A stretch of 64,000 nt of DNA from Shewanella sp. KX20019 (GCF_016757755.1 NZ_CP068437.1:1860001-1924000), one strand, 5' to 3'; shown: positions 45,545-54,786, counted from the stretch's first letter. Notes: generated by a model not told the origin, from the letters alone. Program-made: numbers and translations.

Positions 45545-45912
45545 AACTAGAAAAGAGCAAAGTGACGGCATAAATGCCGACCTACAAAAGATAATCGAAA
45601 ACACCAACATAGGTATTACAACACCGCTGTAGGTTGGGCTTTAGCCCATCAATCATTGCAATCGACCACACTAACTGACGGCATAAATGCGACCTACTTT
45701 AAATGAAGGATCTAGCAAAGCATCAAATCAACATCAAAAGCCAAATGGTGTTTTCTGTTGATTTTCTAGCAGGACGGAGTCCGTCCTAGCAGTGAGCTGG
45801 CGAACGTCCTAGTACCTAGGACCTTCTCAGCTTTCAAAGACGGTAAAATCTTGAACGAACAGTCTACGGCCTACGGCACGCGACTTTGTCACTACGGAAC
45901 GCTTTGCTTACG
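45541..45912 (+). repeat. ~370-bp repeat block, copy A
   Basis: Direct tandem of the next block (45913-46275). It holds a half REP-like unit (45564-45585), a full REP-like unit on the minus strand (45629-45697), the GACGGAGTCCGTC palindrome (about 45774-45786) and an ACTTTGTCACTACGGAACGC segment. It is an inverted relative of 537-935. Confidence 0.75.
45629..45697 (-). repeat. REP-like repeat, minus orientation
   Basis: GTAGGTTGGGCTTTAGCCC to GGCATAAATGCGACCTAC, the reverse complement of the units elsewhere. Confidence 0.8.
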
Positions 45913-46275
45913 GTAAAAACTAGAAAAGGAAAAGCGACGGCATAAATGCCGACCTACAAAAGATAATCGTAAACACCAACATAGGTATTACAACACCGCT
46001 GTAAGTTGGGCTTTAGCCCATCAATCATTGCAATCGACCACGCTAACTGACGGCATAAATGCGACCTACTTTAAATGAAGGATCTAGCAAAGCATAAAAT
46101 CAACATTAAGAGCCGAATGGTGTTTCAGTTGATTTTATAGCAGGACGGAGTCCGTCCTTGCAGTGAGCTGGCGAACGTCCTAGTGCCTAGGACCTTCTCA
46201 GCTTTCAAGACGGTAAAATCTTAGACGTACAGCCTACGGCACGCGACTTCGTCACTACGGAACGCTTCGCTTACG
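45913..46275 (+). repeat. ~370-bp repeat block, copy B
   Basis: Near-identical to copy A with small indels, including its own half unit (45936-45957) and full unit. A third, partial copy runs 46276-46330 with a half unit at 46300-46321. Confidence 0.75.
46001..46069 (-). repeat. REP-like repeat, minus orientation
   Basis: Second minus-oriented full unit, in block B, starting GTAAGTTGGGCTTTAGCCC. Confidence 0.8.
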
Positions 46276-46330
46276 GTGAAAACTAGAAAAGAGCAAAGCG
46301 ACGGCATAAATGCCGACCTACTTTAAATGA

Positions 46331-46532
46331 AGGGGCTGGGATCAAGGTGCTAGCTCCTCTCGACTTAAATCGTCTCAGCTCGCTCGGCTTTCCCCTGCTC
46401 TTAATCGACTCCAACCGTCTCAGCTATTCTCGGCTTAAATCTTCCCTGCTTATTCGGCCTTTACCCCGCTCTTACTGTCTTGGCTCCAACCGGCTCCAAA
46501 CCATCTCAGTTTGCTCGGCTTTTCCTCGGCTC
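46331..46532. repeat. degenerate CGGCTT/CTCAGC low-complexity stretch
   Basis: Words such as CTCGGCTTAAAT, CTCGGCTTTTCC and CGTCTCAGCT recur with irregular spacing. They resemble the reverse complement of the tandem array at 55.0-55.5 kb. The open frame through it is not convincing as a gene. Confidence 0.5.
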
Positions 46533-47867
46533 TTAAACCGCCTTAGCATTCATCCACTCCTCTAAAACTGCAAATGACTCGGTTTGCGAGTTTCCCCAAA
46601 ACATCTTGTTTGCAGCTTGATAATTATCCTGATATTTACTGGCTAGTGCATTGACTGAGTCAGGCTGGATTTGTGCTAACAGTTGGTTAAAGGTGAGGCA
46701 CTCTGGCCCGAGTGTCGGCATTGTACTGGAATACTCATACATATCTCGGCAGTTCTGTTGATATTGCTCTTTATCAAAGCGATAGAAACACAGTGGAATA
46801 TCCAGAGGCAGGGCATCGATGAACAGTGATGAATAGTCGGTGATTAGCAGATCAACTTCATGCAGTATTCCATATACGTCTTCCATGGTACTGATGTTCA
46901 ATATGTTAGCAAAACTTGCGAGCTTTACGCCCAGCTCGGCTTCATTTGGATGCAGGCGCAGTAAAAATAGCTGGTTATTTTTTTGTAGTTGCTCTGATAG
47001 CGCTTGCCAGTCAAAGGCCGCGCAGTAGGGCGTTGCAGCTTCAGGGCTCTTTGCTTGAAAGCTCTTTGTTTGAAAACTTTGGCTTTGAAAGCTCTTTGTT
47101 TGAAAAGAGTCACGCCATGATGGAGCGTAAAGAATCACTTGTTGATAGCTTTGACTCTTTATTTTGTTCTCTATTTCATTCTGTTTTTCGCTCGGCCTAG
47201 CAGGGTTAATCAAACAGCCAGTTTTGATTGATAGTGCCTGATGAGGGTTTAGGCTGTAGTAATCGCTTCTTGGGTAGCCGCAGTTGAGTAAATTGTGACT
47301 GTCGAGTCTAAATGCGCTTTTAAACAACTGTTCAACCAGTGGGCTGGGGCTTAACATCAGATCGGGTTTTATCCATTGTTGATGTGCGTGCAGATTCTGC
47401 ATAAGCCTTTGCAGCACGGACTCTGGGTTGAATACTATTGCCATGGGGCCTGATGTAATGTCGAACTCAATTTTCTTCATCGGCAGACCATGCCACAAGT
47501 TTATTTTTACAGCGCCACCTGCCAGCCATTGATTAATGTCACCAATATAGCTGTTGTAGAAGTAATACTTGGCCGTTAATGCATGAAATGCACCTTGGAA
47601 TGACCAGCGGTAATAGACCTCATAACCGTCAGATCGCAGCTGCGTGATAACCTCTCTATTGGCCGTGATCCAAATGCAGCGGATGAACTCTTCATCACTC
47701 CAATGCTTATAAAGATACTTGCTGTTGTCTGAAAATAGCTCTTTATAACTGCCAAATACGGCCTTATTTTCACTGCGGGGAACCAGCCTTGCAAGCTGAT
47801 ATAGCAGTTTTCGACTGCAGGCCTTAATCCATTGCAGCAAAGATGACAGTAGCGAGGAGCATCGCAT
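46533..47867 (-). CDS. CDP-glycerol glycerophosphotransferase family (TagB/TagF-like)
   Basis: A 444-residue predicted membrane-associated transferase that moves glycerol-phosphate from CDP-glycerol to a glycan. Family marks are KINLWHGLPMKKI, VILYAPSWRDSF, LRLHPNEAE and LLITDYSSLFIDALPLD. An insertion after APSWRDS carries a five-residue repeat (SFQTK, SFQSQ, SFQTK, SFQAK) encoded by near-identical 15-base units. The start overlaps the TagD-like stop in TAATG, so the pair is co-translated. It is last in the minus-strand cluster. Confidence 0.87.
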   Translation of the reverse strand: MRCSSLLSSLLQWIKACSRKLLYQLARLVPRSENKAVFGSYKELFSDNSKYLYKHWSDEEFIRCIWITANREVITQLRSDGYEVYYRWSFQGAFHALTAKYYFYNSYIGDINQWLAGGAVKINLWHGLPMKKIEFDITSGPMAIVFNPESVLQRLMQNLHAHQQWIKPDLMLSPSPLVEQLFKSAFRLDSHNLLNCGYPRSDYYSLNPHQALSIKTGCLINPARPSEKQNEIENKIKSQSYQQVILYAPSWRDSFQTKSFQSQSFQTKSFQAKSPEAATPYCAAFDWQALSEQLQKNNQLFLLRLHPNEAELGVKLASFANILNISTMEDVYGILHEVDLLITDYSSLFIDALPLDIPLCFYRFDKEQYQQNCRDMYEYSSTMPTLGPECLTFNQLLAQIQPDSVNALASKYQDNYQAANKMFWGNSQTESFAVLEEWMNAKAV

Positions 47868-48343
47868 TATTTAGAGACCTTATTGTCAAAATTATCATGA
47901 GGGTTATTGTTCGAGTCTTTGACTGACGGCTTGGTCGCAGTGTCTTTGTCTGCCAGGCTATTTTTAATTTCAGTTGATGATATTTCACCTGTTCGGTCTA
48001 GGTAGACAACATCGCACAGTATTGACAGCTCATCAAACTCTCCCTTCCAGTCATCTCCCATACCAAAGGTGCTGACGTCGTATTTGCAGATGTCTTTGGC
48101 TTTTTGCTGCCAATGCGTTTCTGGCACCACCATATCGACATACTTGCATGCTGCTACGATTTCAGCACGCTGTAGGTAACTAAAAAAAGCGGCCTTACCC
48201 TTTAGTGCATTAAACTCATCAGTTGAAACGGCAACAATGAGTTTATCTCCCAGTGCTTTGAGGCGCTTAAACAGACGTACGTGGCCATAATGGAATAGAT
48301 CGAACGTGCCGTAAGTAATGATAGTTTTTGTATTCGTTTTCAT
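47867..48343 (-). CDS. tagD: glycerol-3-phosphate cytidylyltransferase-like enzyme
   Basis: A 158-residue nucleotidyltransferase of the TagD fold that makes CDP-glycerol from CTP and glycerol-3-phosphate. TYGTFDLFHYGH at 10-21 gives the HxGH motif, followed by RLFKRLKALGD and, near the C-terminus, RTGEISSTEIKNSL. The last ~25 residues are a low-complexity Asp/Asn/Lys tail beyond the usual domain. It supplies the downstream glycerophosphotransferase. Related cytidylyltransferases for other polyols cannot be excluded. Confidence 0.87.
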   Translation of the reverse strand: MKTNTKTIITYGTFDLFHYGHVRLFKRLKALGDKLIVAVSTDEFNALKGKAAFFSYLQRAEIVAACKYVDMVVPETHWQQKAKDICKYDVSTFGMGDDWKGEFDELSILCDVVYLDRTGEISSTEIKNSLADKDTATKPSVKDSNNNPHDNFDNKVSK

Positions 48344-48418
48344 AATGTTCCCTCTTACTCTGCTCTGTATGGGCGTCAGTTATAAATCGATATGCCAAAT
48401 ACACATTAATGATTGTGA

Positions 48419-49894
48419 TTACTTCACTGCATTTACCGGTGCATTGTTTTTTACAGGTTTACTCACTAGGGATTTTCTGACTAATGACCAGTATCTACAG
48501 CGTTGGTTAACACTAAGGTACTCAGCTTCAATGAGTTGACGCTCCTCGATGGGGGCCGCAGCATCAATAAATAGTTGTAAAGGACCGTATAGACCTAAAG
48601 AGCTTGCTAGTGTGATCTGCTTAAACTGTTTGGTATTTTGTATTTTTTGCTCGAATGGTGTGGCGCCAAATAGGGCGATCCTGCCGGTAAACACCCAGTA
48701 AAGCTGCGGTAGGCGGGCGATAAACTGCTGGCTGATATTCCAGCGCCAAGTGGATTTTTGTCCGCCCTTGATAAAAAGAGTCTCTGTTACAAATGGTCGC
48801 CGAGGGTGGGTCGTTAGTGAGATCATCATCAGTAATGGCGCTACAATCAGGCCGACAAAGAACAATATCAATGCTTGTGTTTTATCGAGAAGAGAGACCG
48901 ATTGTGATGGCTGCTGATTTTTAGCTTGCTGACGGTTGTCTGCAATAATACTGGGGTCTGTTAGCCTTAGGTGGCCACCACTTTCAGGCATTAACAGTAG
49001 ATCTTTACAGACAATTGCATTACTGACATTGAGCCCCTGACCAATGTAGGTATTATCCAATATGAGGCAGTTCTTCAGGCTACAGGCTTTTTCGATTAAG
49101 CAGTTCTTGCCAACAATAATGCTTTGCTGCATATCAACACTTTCATCTATCCAGCTATTTTTGCCTATCACCCCCCAGGCGTTGTGCATTCTAAGTTGGC
49201 CGGACTTAGTTTTAGCGGCAAGGTAAAAACCTTTAACGGGTGCGGCGCTGCTAAAATAGCGTCCTTTAGGCGTAGCCCCGGTGAGTTTTGCTGATGCTAA
49301 TGCTTGGTTAGCACTCATGTAGTTTTCCAGAGAGTCGAGAAGAAAACAGTCGCCGTGGAGTATTTGGGTGACACTTTGCTGCTCTGTACCTTGATCTGCC
49401 CGCTGAACGCCCCCTTGGCAATTAGCCAGTGGCCAGTTGAGATCTTCGGTAAAATGGCTAGCGCCTGGTAACAGCATCAGCCCCGAATTTTGATTGGCTA
49501 TTTTAGCGAGCACATAGCTATGACTCATCTGCTTACTAAACTGTACAAATGATTTGATACATGGGCTTCTTAACATATCAGCACGTGCCAGTAATATGGC
49601 TTCATCTTTATTCAGAGCAAGCCGTGGCAGAATTTTTGATACATCTTCTTGCTCACGACTTAAAAAATACTCAACCTCTAACCCCCATTTTTGACCATTA
49701 CCAACTAGCTTTTCTATTGCTGCAGAATGTGATGAAATCACAATTTTCACTCGGTCAATATGGGCTTCGGCTAGATCCTCTAAGGTAAATTCAATTACGG
49801 CCTTATTACCAACGGGCAATAGCGCCGGGCAGTAGTACTCGTGTAACGGGGATAGTTCATTGCCATTTCGATTAGCGAATATAATTGCTTGCAT
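48419..49894 (-). CDS. atypical nucleotidyltransferase-LbH protein with sugar-transferase-like tail
   Basis: A 491-residue protein. The N-terminus has a sugar-nucleotidyltransferase fold (QAIIFANRNGNELSPLHEYY then CPALLPVGNKAVIEF), but the usual GxGTRL and PKPLLP signatures are altered (GNEL, PALLP), so catalysis is doubtful. A left-handed beta-helix hexapeptide region follows (about 240-330: WIDESVDMQQSIIVGKNCLI). Then comes a membrane span and a C-terminal segment FIARLPQLYWVFTGRIALFG resembling the initiating transferase block but lacking its Asp-Glu pair. ATG 49894 is chosen for an AAGGAA ribosome site and because it clears the upstream gene. Confidence 0.7.
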   Translation of the reverse strand: MQAIIFANRNGNELSPLHEYYCPALLPVGNKAVIEFTLEDLAEAHIDRVKIVISSHSAAIEKLVGNGQKWGLEVEYFLSREQEDVSKILPRLALNKDEAILLARADMLRSPCIKSFVQFSKQMSHSYVLAKIANQNSGLMLLPGASHFTEDLNWPLANCQGGVQRADQGTEQQSVTQILHGDCFLLDSLENYMSANQALASAKLTGATPKGRYFSSAAPVKGFYLAAKTKSGQLRMHNAWGVIGKNSWIDESVDMQQSIIVGKNCLIEKACSLKNCLILDNTYIGQGLNVSNAIVCKDLLLMPESGGHLRLTDPSIIADNRQQAKNQQPSQSVSLLDKTQALILFFVGLIVAPLLMMISLTTHPRRPFVTETLFIKGGQKSTWRWNISQQFIARLPQLYWVFTGRIALFGATPFEQKIQNTKQFKQITLASSLGLYGPLQLFIDAAAPIEERQLIEAEYLSVNQRCRYWSLVRKSLVSKPVKNNAPVNAVK

Positions 49895-49904
49895 AGTCGA
49901 TTCC

Positions 49905-51932
49905 TTAATATGCGCCACGTGCAAATAACACCGCGGGAATGGTTTTAAGCAGTAGCCAAATATCTGCAGCGATCGATTGTTGGTAGATATAGTCGATGTC
50001 GAGTTCAACTTGTTTATCAAACGGGATGTTTGAACGGCCAGATACTTGCCATATACAAGTGATCCCAGGCTTTACCATCAGCCTATTTCGGTCATGCTGG
50101 CTGTATTGTTTCACTTCACTTAACAGCGCTGGACGAGGACCGACTAGCGACATATCACCTTTTAAAACATTCCAAAGTTGCGGTAGCTCATCGATTGACG
50201 CTTTGCGAATAAATCTACCGAATAAGGTGATCCTTGGATCTCGCTTGATCTTAAACAGCACGCCGCCTTGCATTTCATTCTCTGTTTTCACCATTGCTAA
50301 TCTTTGCTCGGCATCTTGATACATGGAGCGAAACTTCCACATGGTAAAGGGTTGGTTGTTGCGTCCTGCACGAGGCTGGCAGAACAGCACGGCGCCTTTT
50401 GACTCGATGCGGATAAGCAGTGAAATGAGCACAAATAGCGGCATGAGTAACGTGAGTAAGGTTGCCGATACGCTAATGTCGAGTATTCGTTTGGCAGCGC
50501 GGTTCAAGTGTCTATGCAAGTTATGCGCTGCGCGGCGGGCATTGGCTTGCTTAGCATTAAATTTGGGGGTGTCGTTTATATTCGTTCTTGGCTTTTGCTT
50601 TTGTGGCTGGGCTGATTGCATCTTTTTCAGTTGACGGTTTTCGCGCCACACGCGTAGCAAAAACGTAGGATTACCGATGATATAGCGTTGCCACATTCTG
50701 CGCGGCTCTTGCAGTAATCGATAGCTCCACTCCATGCCCATCTGTCTTAACCATGCAGGGGCGCGCTTGATGCGGTTTGAATAGAAATCGAAAAGACCAC
50801 CGACACCGATCCCAACATGGCAGTTGAGCTGATGTTGGTTATCTTTAAGCCATTGCTCTTGCAATGGTGCTCCCATCGCCACTAATAAGATGTCTGCTTG
50901 AGCCTGGTTGATTTGATTCACAACCGCGTCGTTTTCACGGCAGCCATGCCCTTTGTCAGCATCATTGTTACCGTTACTGTTAGTCGTATTGAAGTAACCG
51001 CTGTGAGTGCCGGCAATTTTAAGGTTTGGGTAGCTTTTTATCATATTGGTAGCTACGGTTGTGGCAACCCCCTCTTCACCTCCCAGTAGAAAAATAGACA
51101 GGTGCTGCTCGACGGCGAGCTGGCATAATCTTGGGAACATGTCGGTACCGTTGAGATTGTCTTTAAGTCCATGGCCTTTTGATAGGCACGCTAAGCGGAC
51201 GCCAATACCATCGGCAAATACCCGCGCACTTTGCTGTAAGCACTGGAGATAAACCTCATTTTGAGTGCTGATATTTAAACAATCAGCATTAACAAAGCAG
51301 TATTGCTTCATTGATTGTGGCTCAGGGTTTTGGCACGCTTGCTGAAAATCATTTAACAGCTCCGCCATGGTCCAATTATCAAGTTCTACGCCAAATACAG
51401 ATGTTGCTTGGTGAGTTCGTTTGATTTTGGGCATGAATGTGCGGGTGATAATAAACACAAATAGGGCTCTAACTAGTGCGGCAATGTAGCTCGGTAAACT
51501 GTTGTGGGCTTTATTGAGAGAGTGCTGCGCCGCTTCAAAGCTAAGCCCTGTGGCACTGTTTATCTGCTCGATAGAGATGAGGCCTGGTTTGGCTGCGTAT
51601 TTGTCTGCTGTTTGACTGCGCGCTTGGGTTGCATCACAGGCAAACTTAATCTTGCTACCCAGTAGGCTGATATCGCCATTTAGCAAATTAAATAGCATTG
51701 GCAGCGATTTGTAGCGTCCATCGTAAGTCAGCTGCTGCAGTGCGATTACGCTATTATTAGGGCCACAAACAAATACCGATTCAAAGGTATGGATATGGCT
51801 AATGGTACTTCTGAGCATGGCATAAGCAAGTAACGGGCTGGATAGCAATATCATCAACATTGCAGCAGATGCATCAACAACACGGATAGCCAGTGCGGTT
51901 GTGCTGGTGGGGCGCGTTGCTGTATTTATCAT
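49905..51932 (-). CDS. GT26 (WecG/TagA/CpsF) glycosyltransferase fused to an initiating sugar transferase
   Basis: A 675-residue three-part protein. Residues 15-110 resemble a stripped phosphoglycosyltransferase (SLPMLFNLLNGDISLLGSKI, no catalytic Asp-Glu). Residues about 175-430 are a WecG/TagA/CpsF domain (NADCLNISTQNE, ADGIGVRLACLS, FLLGGEEGVA, VAMGAPLQEQWL, GVGGLFDFYSNRIKRAP). Residues about 470-675 form a complete PglC/WbaP-type domain: MWKFRSMY, SIDELPQLWNVLKGDMSLVG, KPGITCIWQVSGRS. It could build the first two sugars on the lipid carrier. Start ATG 51932. Confidence 0.87.
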   Translation of the reverse strand: MINTATRPTSTTALAIRVVDASAAMLMILLSSPLLAYAMLRSTISHIHTFESVFVCGPNNSVIALQQLTYDGRYKSLPMLFNLLNGDISLLGSKIKFACDATQARSQTADKYAAKPGLISIEQINSATGLSFEAAQHSLNKAHNSLPSYIAALVRALFVFIITRTFMPKIKRTHQATSVFGVELDNWTMAELLNDFQQACQNPEPQSMKQYCFVNADCLNISTQNEVYLQCLQQSARVFADGIGVRLACLSKGHGLKDNLNGTDMFPRLCQLAVEQHLSIFLLGGEEGVATTVATNMIKSYPNLKIAGTHSGYFNTTNSNGNNDADKGHGCRENDAVVNQINQAQADILLVAMGAPLQEQWLKDNQHQLNCHVGIGVGGLFDFYSNRIKRAPAWLRQMGMEWSYRLLQEPRRMWQRYIIGNPTFLLRVWRENRQLKKMQSAQPQKQKPRTNINDTPKFNAKQANARRAAHNLHRHLNRAAKRILDISVSATLLTLLMPLFVLISLLIRIESKGAVLFCQPRAGRNNQPFTMWKFRSMYQDAEQRLAMVKTENEMQGGVLFKIKRDPRITLFGRFIRKASIDELPQLWNVLKGDMSLVGPRPALLSEVKQYSQHDRNRLMVKPGITCIWQVSGRSNIPFDKQVELDIDYIYQQSIAADIWLLLKTIPAVLFARGAY

Positions 51933-52203
51933 AATCGGCCTCGTGGTCTATATCGCATTGTGAATTACTCTGCTGTAGTGATTAAGCTAACGGCTGCTGT
52001 TATGAGCCGTTGTTAACGCAGTCGTTATGGTGCTTGCTAGAGGTATTGCAGGTAACAGGCCAACTCTGCAACCCCTTATTAAACAGTGGTTTGGTGTGTT
52101 TTTGTGCTGTTTTGTATTTGTAGGGGAATGGTCCGTTTGCATCTTGCATTGCGTGCTGCAAACGGGAGCTAGCTATTTTTACTCGCTAACAGGGGCCACG
52201 GCT

Positions 52204-53283
52204 TTACAGGCTTTTCATTAGCTCTGGTGTCACGCCGTCTTTAGATATTCGGGCACGTTGCATACGGCCAAGAGCCGATTGAGCCAATAACTCAACGCCT
52301 TTATAGGCAGGACGAGGCAAAATATTTAACAGATAGGCGGCGGCAAGAGTGGCCACAGTGCGTCCTGTTTCATACCTCACAATCGTCGGCGATGTTTTCA
52401 GTGCTTGGTTTATGCGTATGACTGCTTCTTTACCATCGTTATTGCGAATGGCTTGTCTCGCAAGGTATCGCAGTTGGTAGGCTCTGGCACGATTTTCGTG
52501 TAGCGCCAATAGCTCAGGTGCGTAGCGGCTAGCTTTGTTTACCATGTTCTCCCATGAGGCATACTGCTTATTGGAGTCCGCAGATAACCCCTGGTTATTG
52601 AGGCGGTAATAGGTGAGTGGTGCGGGGAGTCCCTCCATTTTCCAATGGGTGGTGGCCAGGATCCTCAACCAACACTCGATATCTTCCGATTGACGAAAGT
52701 TCTCATCAAAGTAGCAACTATGGGGATGGCTTTTATTCAGTGCTTGATAGCGGATATCGCATAATGTTTCCCTGCGCAGTACTGCAGCGGAACCGTTACC
52801 GACAGGGTTACGACAAAGTAGATCACTGGCACTGATATCGGTTAACTGCGGCATCTGGAACACATTGATAGCGTTACCTTGGTAATCAATAAACAGTGAG
52901 CGGGAAAAACTAATGCCGACCTCTGGGGCGTTATCCAAATGCGCTACATGCTGAGTTAACTTTTCTGGGTGCCACATGTCGTCAGAATCAATAAAAGCAA
53001 CATAACGACCGATAGCGTGGCGTATGCCGGTGTTTCTAGCGGCAGCTAAGCCTTGGTTTATCGGATGATTAATAATCCTGATCCGTGGATCTGTAAAAGT
53101 CTGACATATCGCGAGACTGTTATCGGGGGAGCAGTCATTGACCAAAATTAGTTCAAAATTACTCAATGTTTGTGCCAGTACCGAGTTGATAGCGTCTTCT
53201 ACAAACGCAGCAACATTGTAGATGGGCATGACCACAGATACTTTTGCCGTTAGCGGTTTATGGTATTGGTTATTAGATGTCAT
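52204..53283 (-). CDS. GT2-family glycosyltransferase
   Basis: About 359 residues, GT-A fold. VSVVMPIYNVAAFVEDAI opens the nucleotide-sugar domain, LILVNDCSPDNS follows, and the metal motif is in AFIDSDDMWHPEKL (DxD-type). The C-terminal ~130 residues are helical and variable. It adds one sugar of the repeat unit; donor unknown. ATG 53283 follows GGGAG with 8-base spacing and is preferred over ATG 53307. The 270-base gap downstream to the GT26 fusion holds no gene. Confidence 0.87.
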   Translation of the reverse strand: MTSNNQYHKPLTAKVSVVMPIYNVAAFVEDAINSVLAQTLSNFELILVNDCSPDNSLAICQTFTDPRIRIINHPINQGLAAARNTGIRHAIGRYVAFIDSDDMWHPEKLTQHVAHLDNAPEVGISFSRSLFIDYQGNAINVFQMPQLTDISASDLLCRNPVGNGSAAVLRRETLCDIRYQALNKSHPHSCYFDENFRQSEDIECWLRILATTHWKMEGLPAPLTYYRLNNQGLSADSNKQYASWENMVNKASRYAPELLALHENRARAYQLRYLARQAIRNNDGKEAVIRINQALKTSPTIVRYETGRTVATLAAAYLLNILPRPAYKGVELLAQSALGRMQRARISKDGVTPELMKSL

Positions 53284-53337
53284 AGCGTGTCTCCCGTGAG
53301 CGTTCATCTGCGGTTAAGGTGTTCTTAGTGAACGGCG

Positions 53338-54786
53338 TCAAGGTGATTTATTCCATGACACCCTAGTGGTGATATCTTGTCGCTGCTGGCCATTGCGGAC
53401 GCTTTTGGATGGCGTTTGAGTAAACATTAAATAGAGGGTAAAGCTCGGCATGGCAATCAAGTGAACCAGTAAGATACCCAGTGCCACAGTGGTGAGCCCT
53501 GAGATGCTGCAAAACGCGATAGTGGTGGCTAGCACTAAAGTGAAAATACTATTACAGATAAGGTTGAACCGGCTTTGTCCTGAGCTGATTAAGTATTGGC
53601 TAACAGCTTCGCCAAGCGGCCTGACCAGACCACTTAGACACAGCAAAATAAAAATGGGTAGGGCGCCAGCATCGAGCCACTTTTGGCCATAAATCAGCGG
53701 CAGATAAAAAGGAGCGAGCATCGCTTGCACGGTAATGATCGGTAGCGTGAGCAGCATAATGAATTTAAGCGATTGAAAGTATTTTTGGTATAAACTCAGG
53801 CTTGGTTTGTTGCTGTCAGCCGCTGTTTGACAAAGGTGAGAGTAAAGGGCTGTACCATAGCTTTGGATCAGCCCAAGACTGATCCCTAAGCTGGCATTAA
53901 AAGCAAAAAAGTAGATCCCTAAGGCCTCAATACCGAGGAAATAACCGACCAGTATGTAGTCGACGTTCTGGCGTATGGCGATAGCCAAGTCCCCGAAACC
54001 AACTTGTAGGCCGAATCTTAACATCTCAATGGCCTGTGGGTTCAACCCCAGTGTTTGTTTGTGCTTGCTAGTACGCTTGCTAGCGCTGGGGACAGTGTTA
54101 GGGCTCGTCGTAAGTTGCTGAGTCTCAACCGTATTCGATGAGGTAAGTGTGTTTAATAAAGCCTCGGGAAGGGGATTGTGATATCGATGAACCCCAATCC
54201 AAACAAATATCACAATAATCTTAGGCAAGATAATTGCCCAGATCCCCAACCCGAGTAAAGCAAGAGTGGCTGTTAATAGCCCATCAAAAACCGTTTGCCA
54301 AAGCACGGCGCGACCAACCACTCTCATGCGGTTGAGGCGCAGGTTTTGCGCGGCGTAAAGCATGCCCAGTGGCAGTAATAAATAGCTTGTTGCCATAAGT
54401 ATCATTGGCATTATGAGCTGCACGTCATCGTAATAGAGTGCAAGTGGCCAGCTGAGTAAGCTCATGGCAACGAAGGCGGTAATGGCGGCTAACCAGTTAA
54501 CTTGATTGGCACTGGTGAGTGCATTATTAAACTGTTGGTCATCCATCTGTATTAGTGCAGCGGATGATATTCTGCGTGTCGGAGTACAGATAACTTCAAA
54601 ACTGGTGAGAATGATGGCGACCAGACCAAACACTTCCGGTGTCAATAGGCGAGCGATAATGATGCTAGACCCAAGGCGCACAATACGACCGAGTACTTGA
54701 GCGGAACCAAGCCAAAACAGACTCTTGCCAAGCGCACAGCCTAACAGGGTGGTTAGGCTGCTTTTAAGCTTTGATATTGCCTGCAT
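53338..54786 (-). CDS. wzx: Wzx-type polysaccharide flippase
   Basis: A 482-residue membrane protein of the PST/MOP superfamily with about 12-14 hydrophobic helices. It opens SLFWLGSAQVLGRIVRLGSS and IIIARLLTPEVFGLVAII, the typical Wzx/RfbX start. A long polar loop (about 215-245, Ser/Thr-rich) interrupts the helices. It flips lipid-linked repeat units for the exopolysaccharide of locus 3. Its sister flippase in locus 1 is of the MurJ type. Confidence 0.85.
   Translation of the reverse strand: MQAISKLKSSLTTLLGCALGKSLFWLGSAQVLGRIVRLGSSIIIARLLTPEVFGLVAIILTSFEVICTPTRRISSAALIQMDDQQFNNALTSANQVNWLAAITAFVAMSLLSWPLALYYDDVQLIMPMILMATSYLLLPLGMLYAAQNLRLNRMRVVGRAVLWQTVFDGLLTATLALLGLGIWAIILPKIIVIFVWIGVHRYHNPLPEALLNTLTSSNTVETQQLTTSPNTVPSASKRTSKHKQTLGLNPQAIEMLRFGLQVGFGDLAIAIRQNVDYILVGYFLGIEALGIYFFAFNASLGISLGLIQSYGTALYSHLCQTAADSNKPSLSLYQKYFQSLKFIMLLTLPIITVQAMLAPFYLPLIYGQKWLDAGALPIFILLCLSGLVRPLGEAVSQYLISSGQSRFNLICNSIFTLVLATTIAFCSISGLTTVALGILLVHLIAMPSFTLYLMFTQTPSKSVRNGQQRQDITTRVSWNKSP

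Noticed and set aside
46347..46565. 72-codon frame on the plus strand
   Set aside because: Low-complexity Leu/Ser/Arg composition from CGGCTT-type repeats, and it overlaps the 3' end of the glycerophosphotransferase gene.
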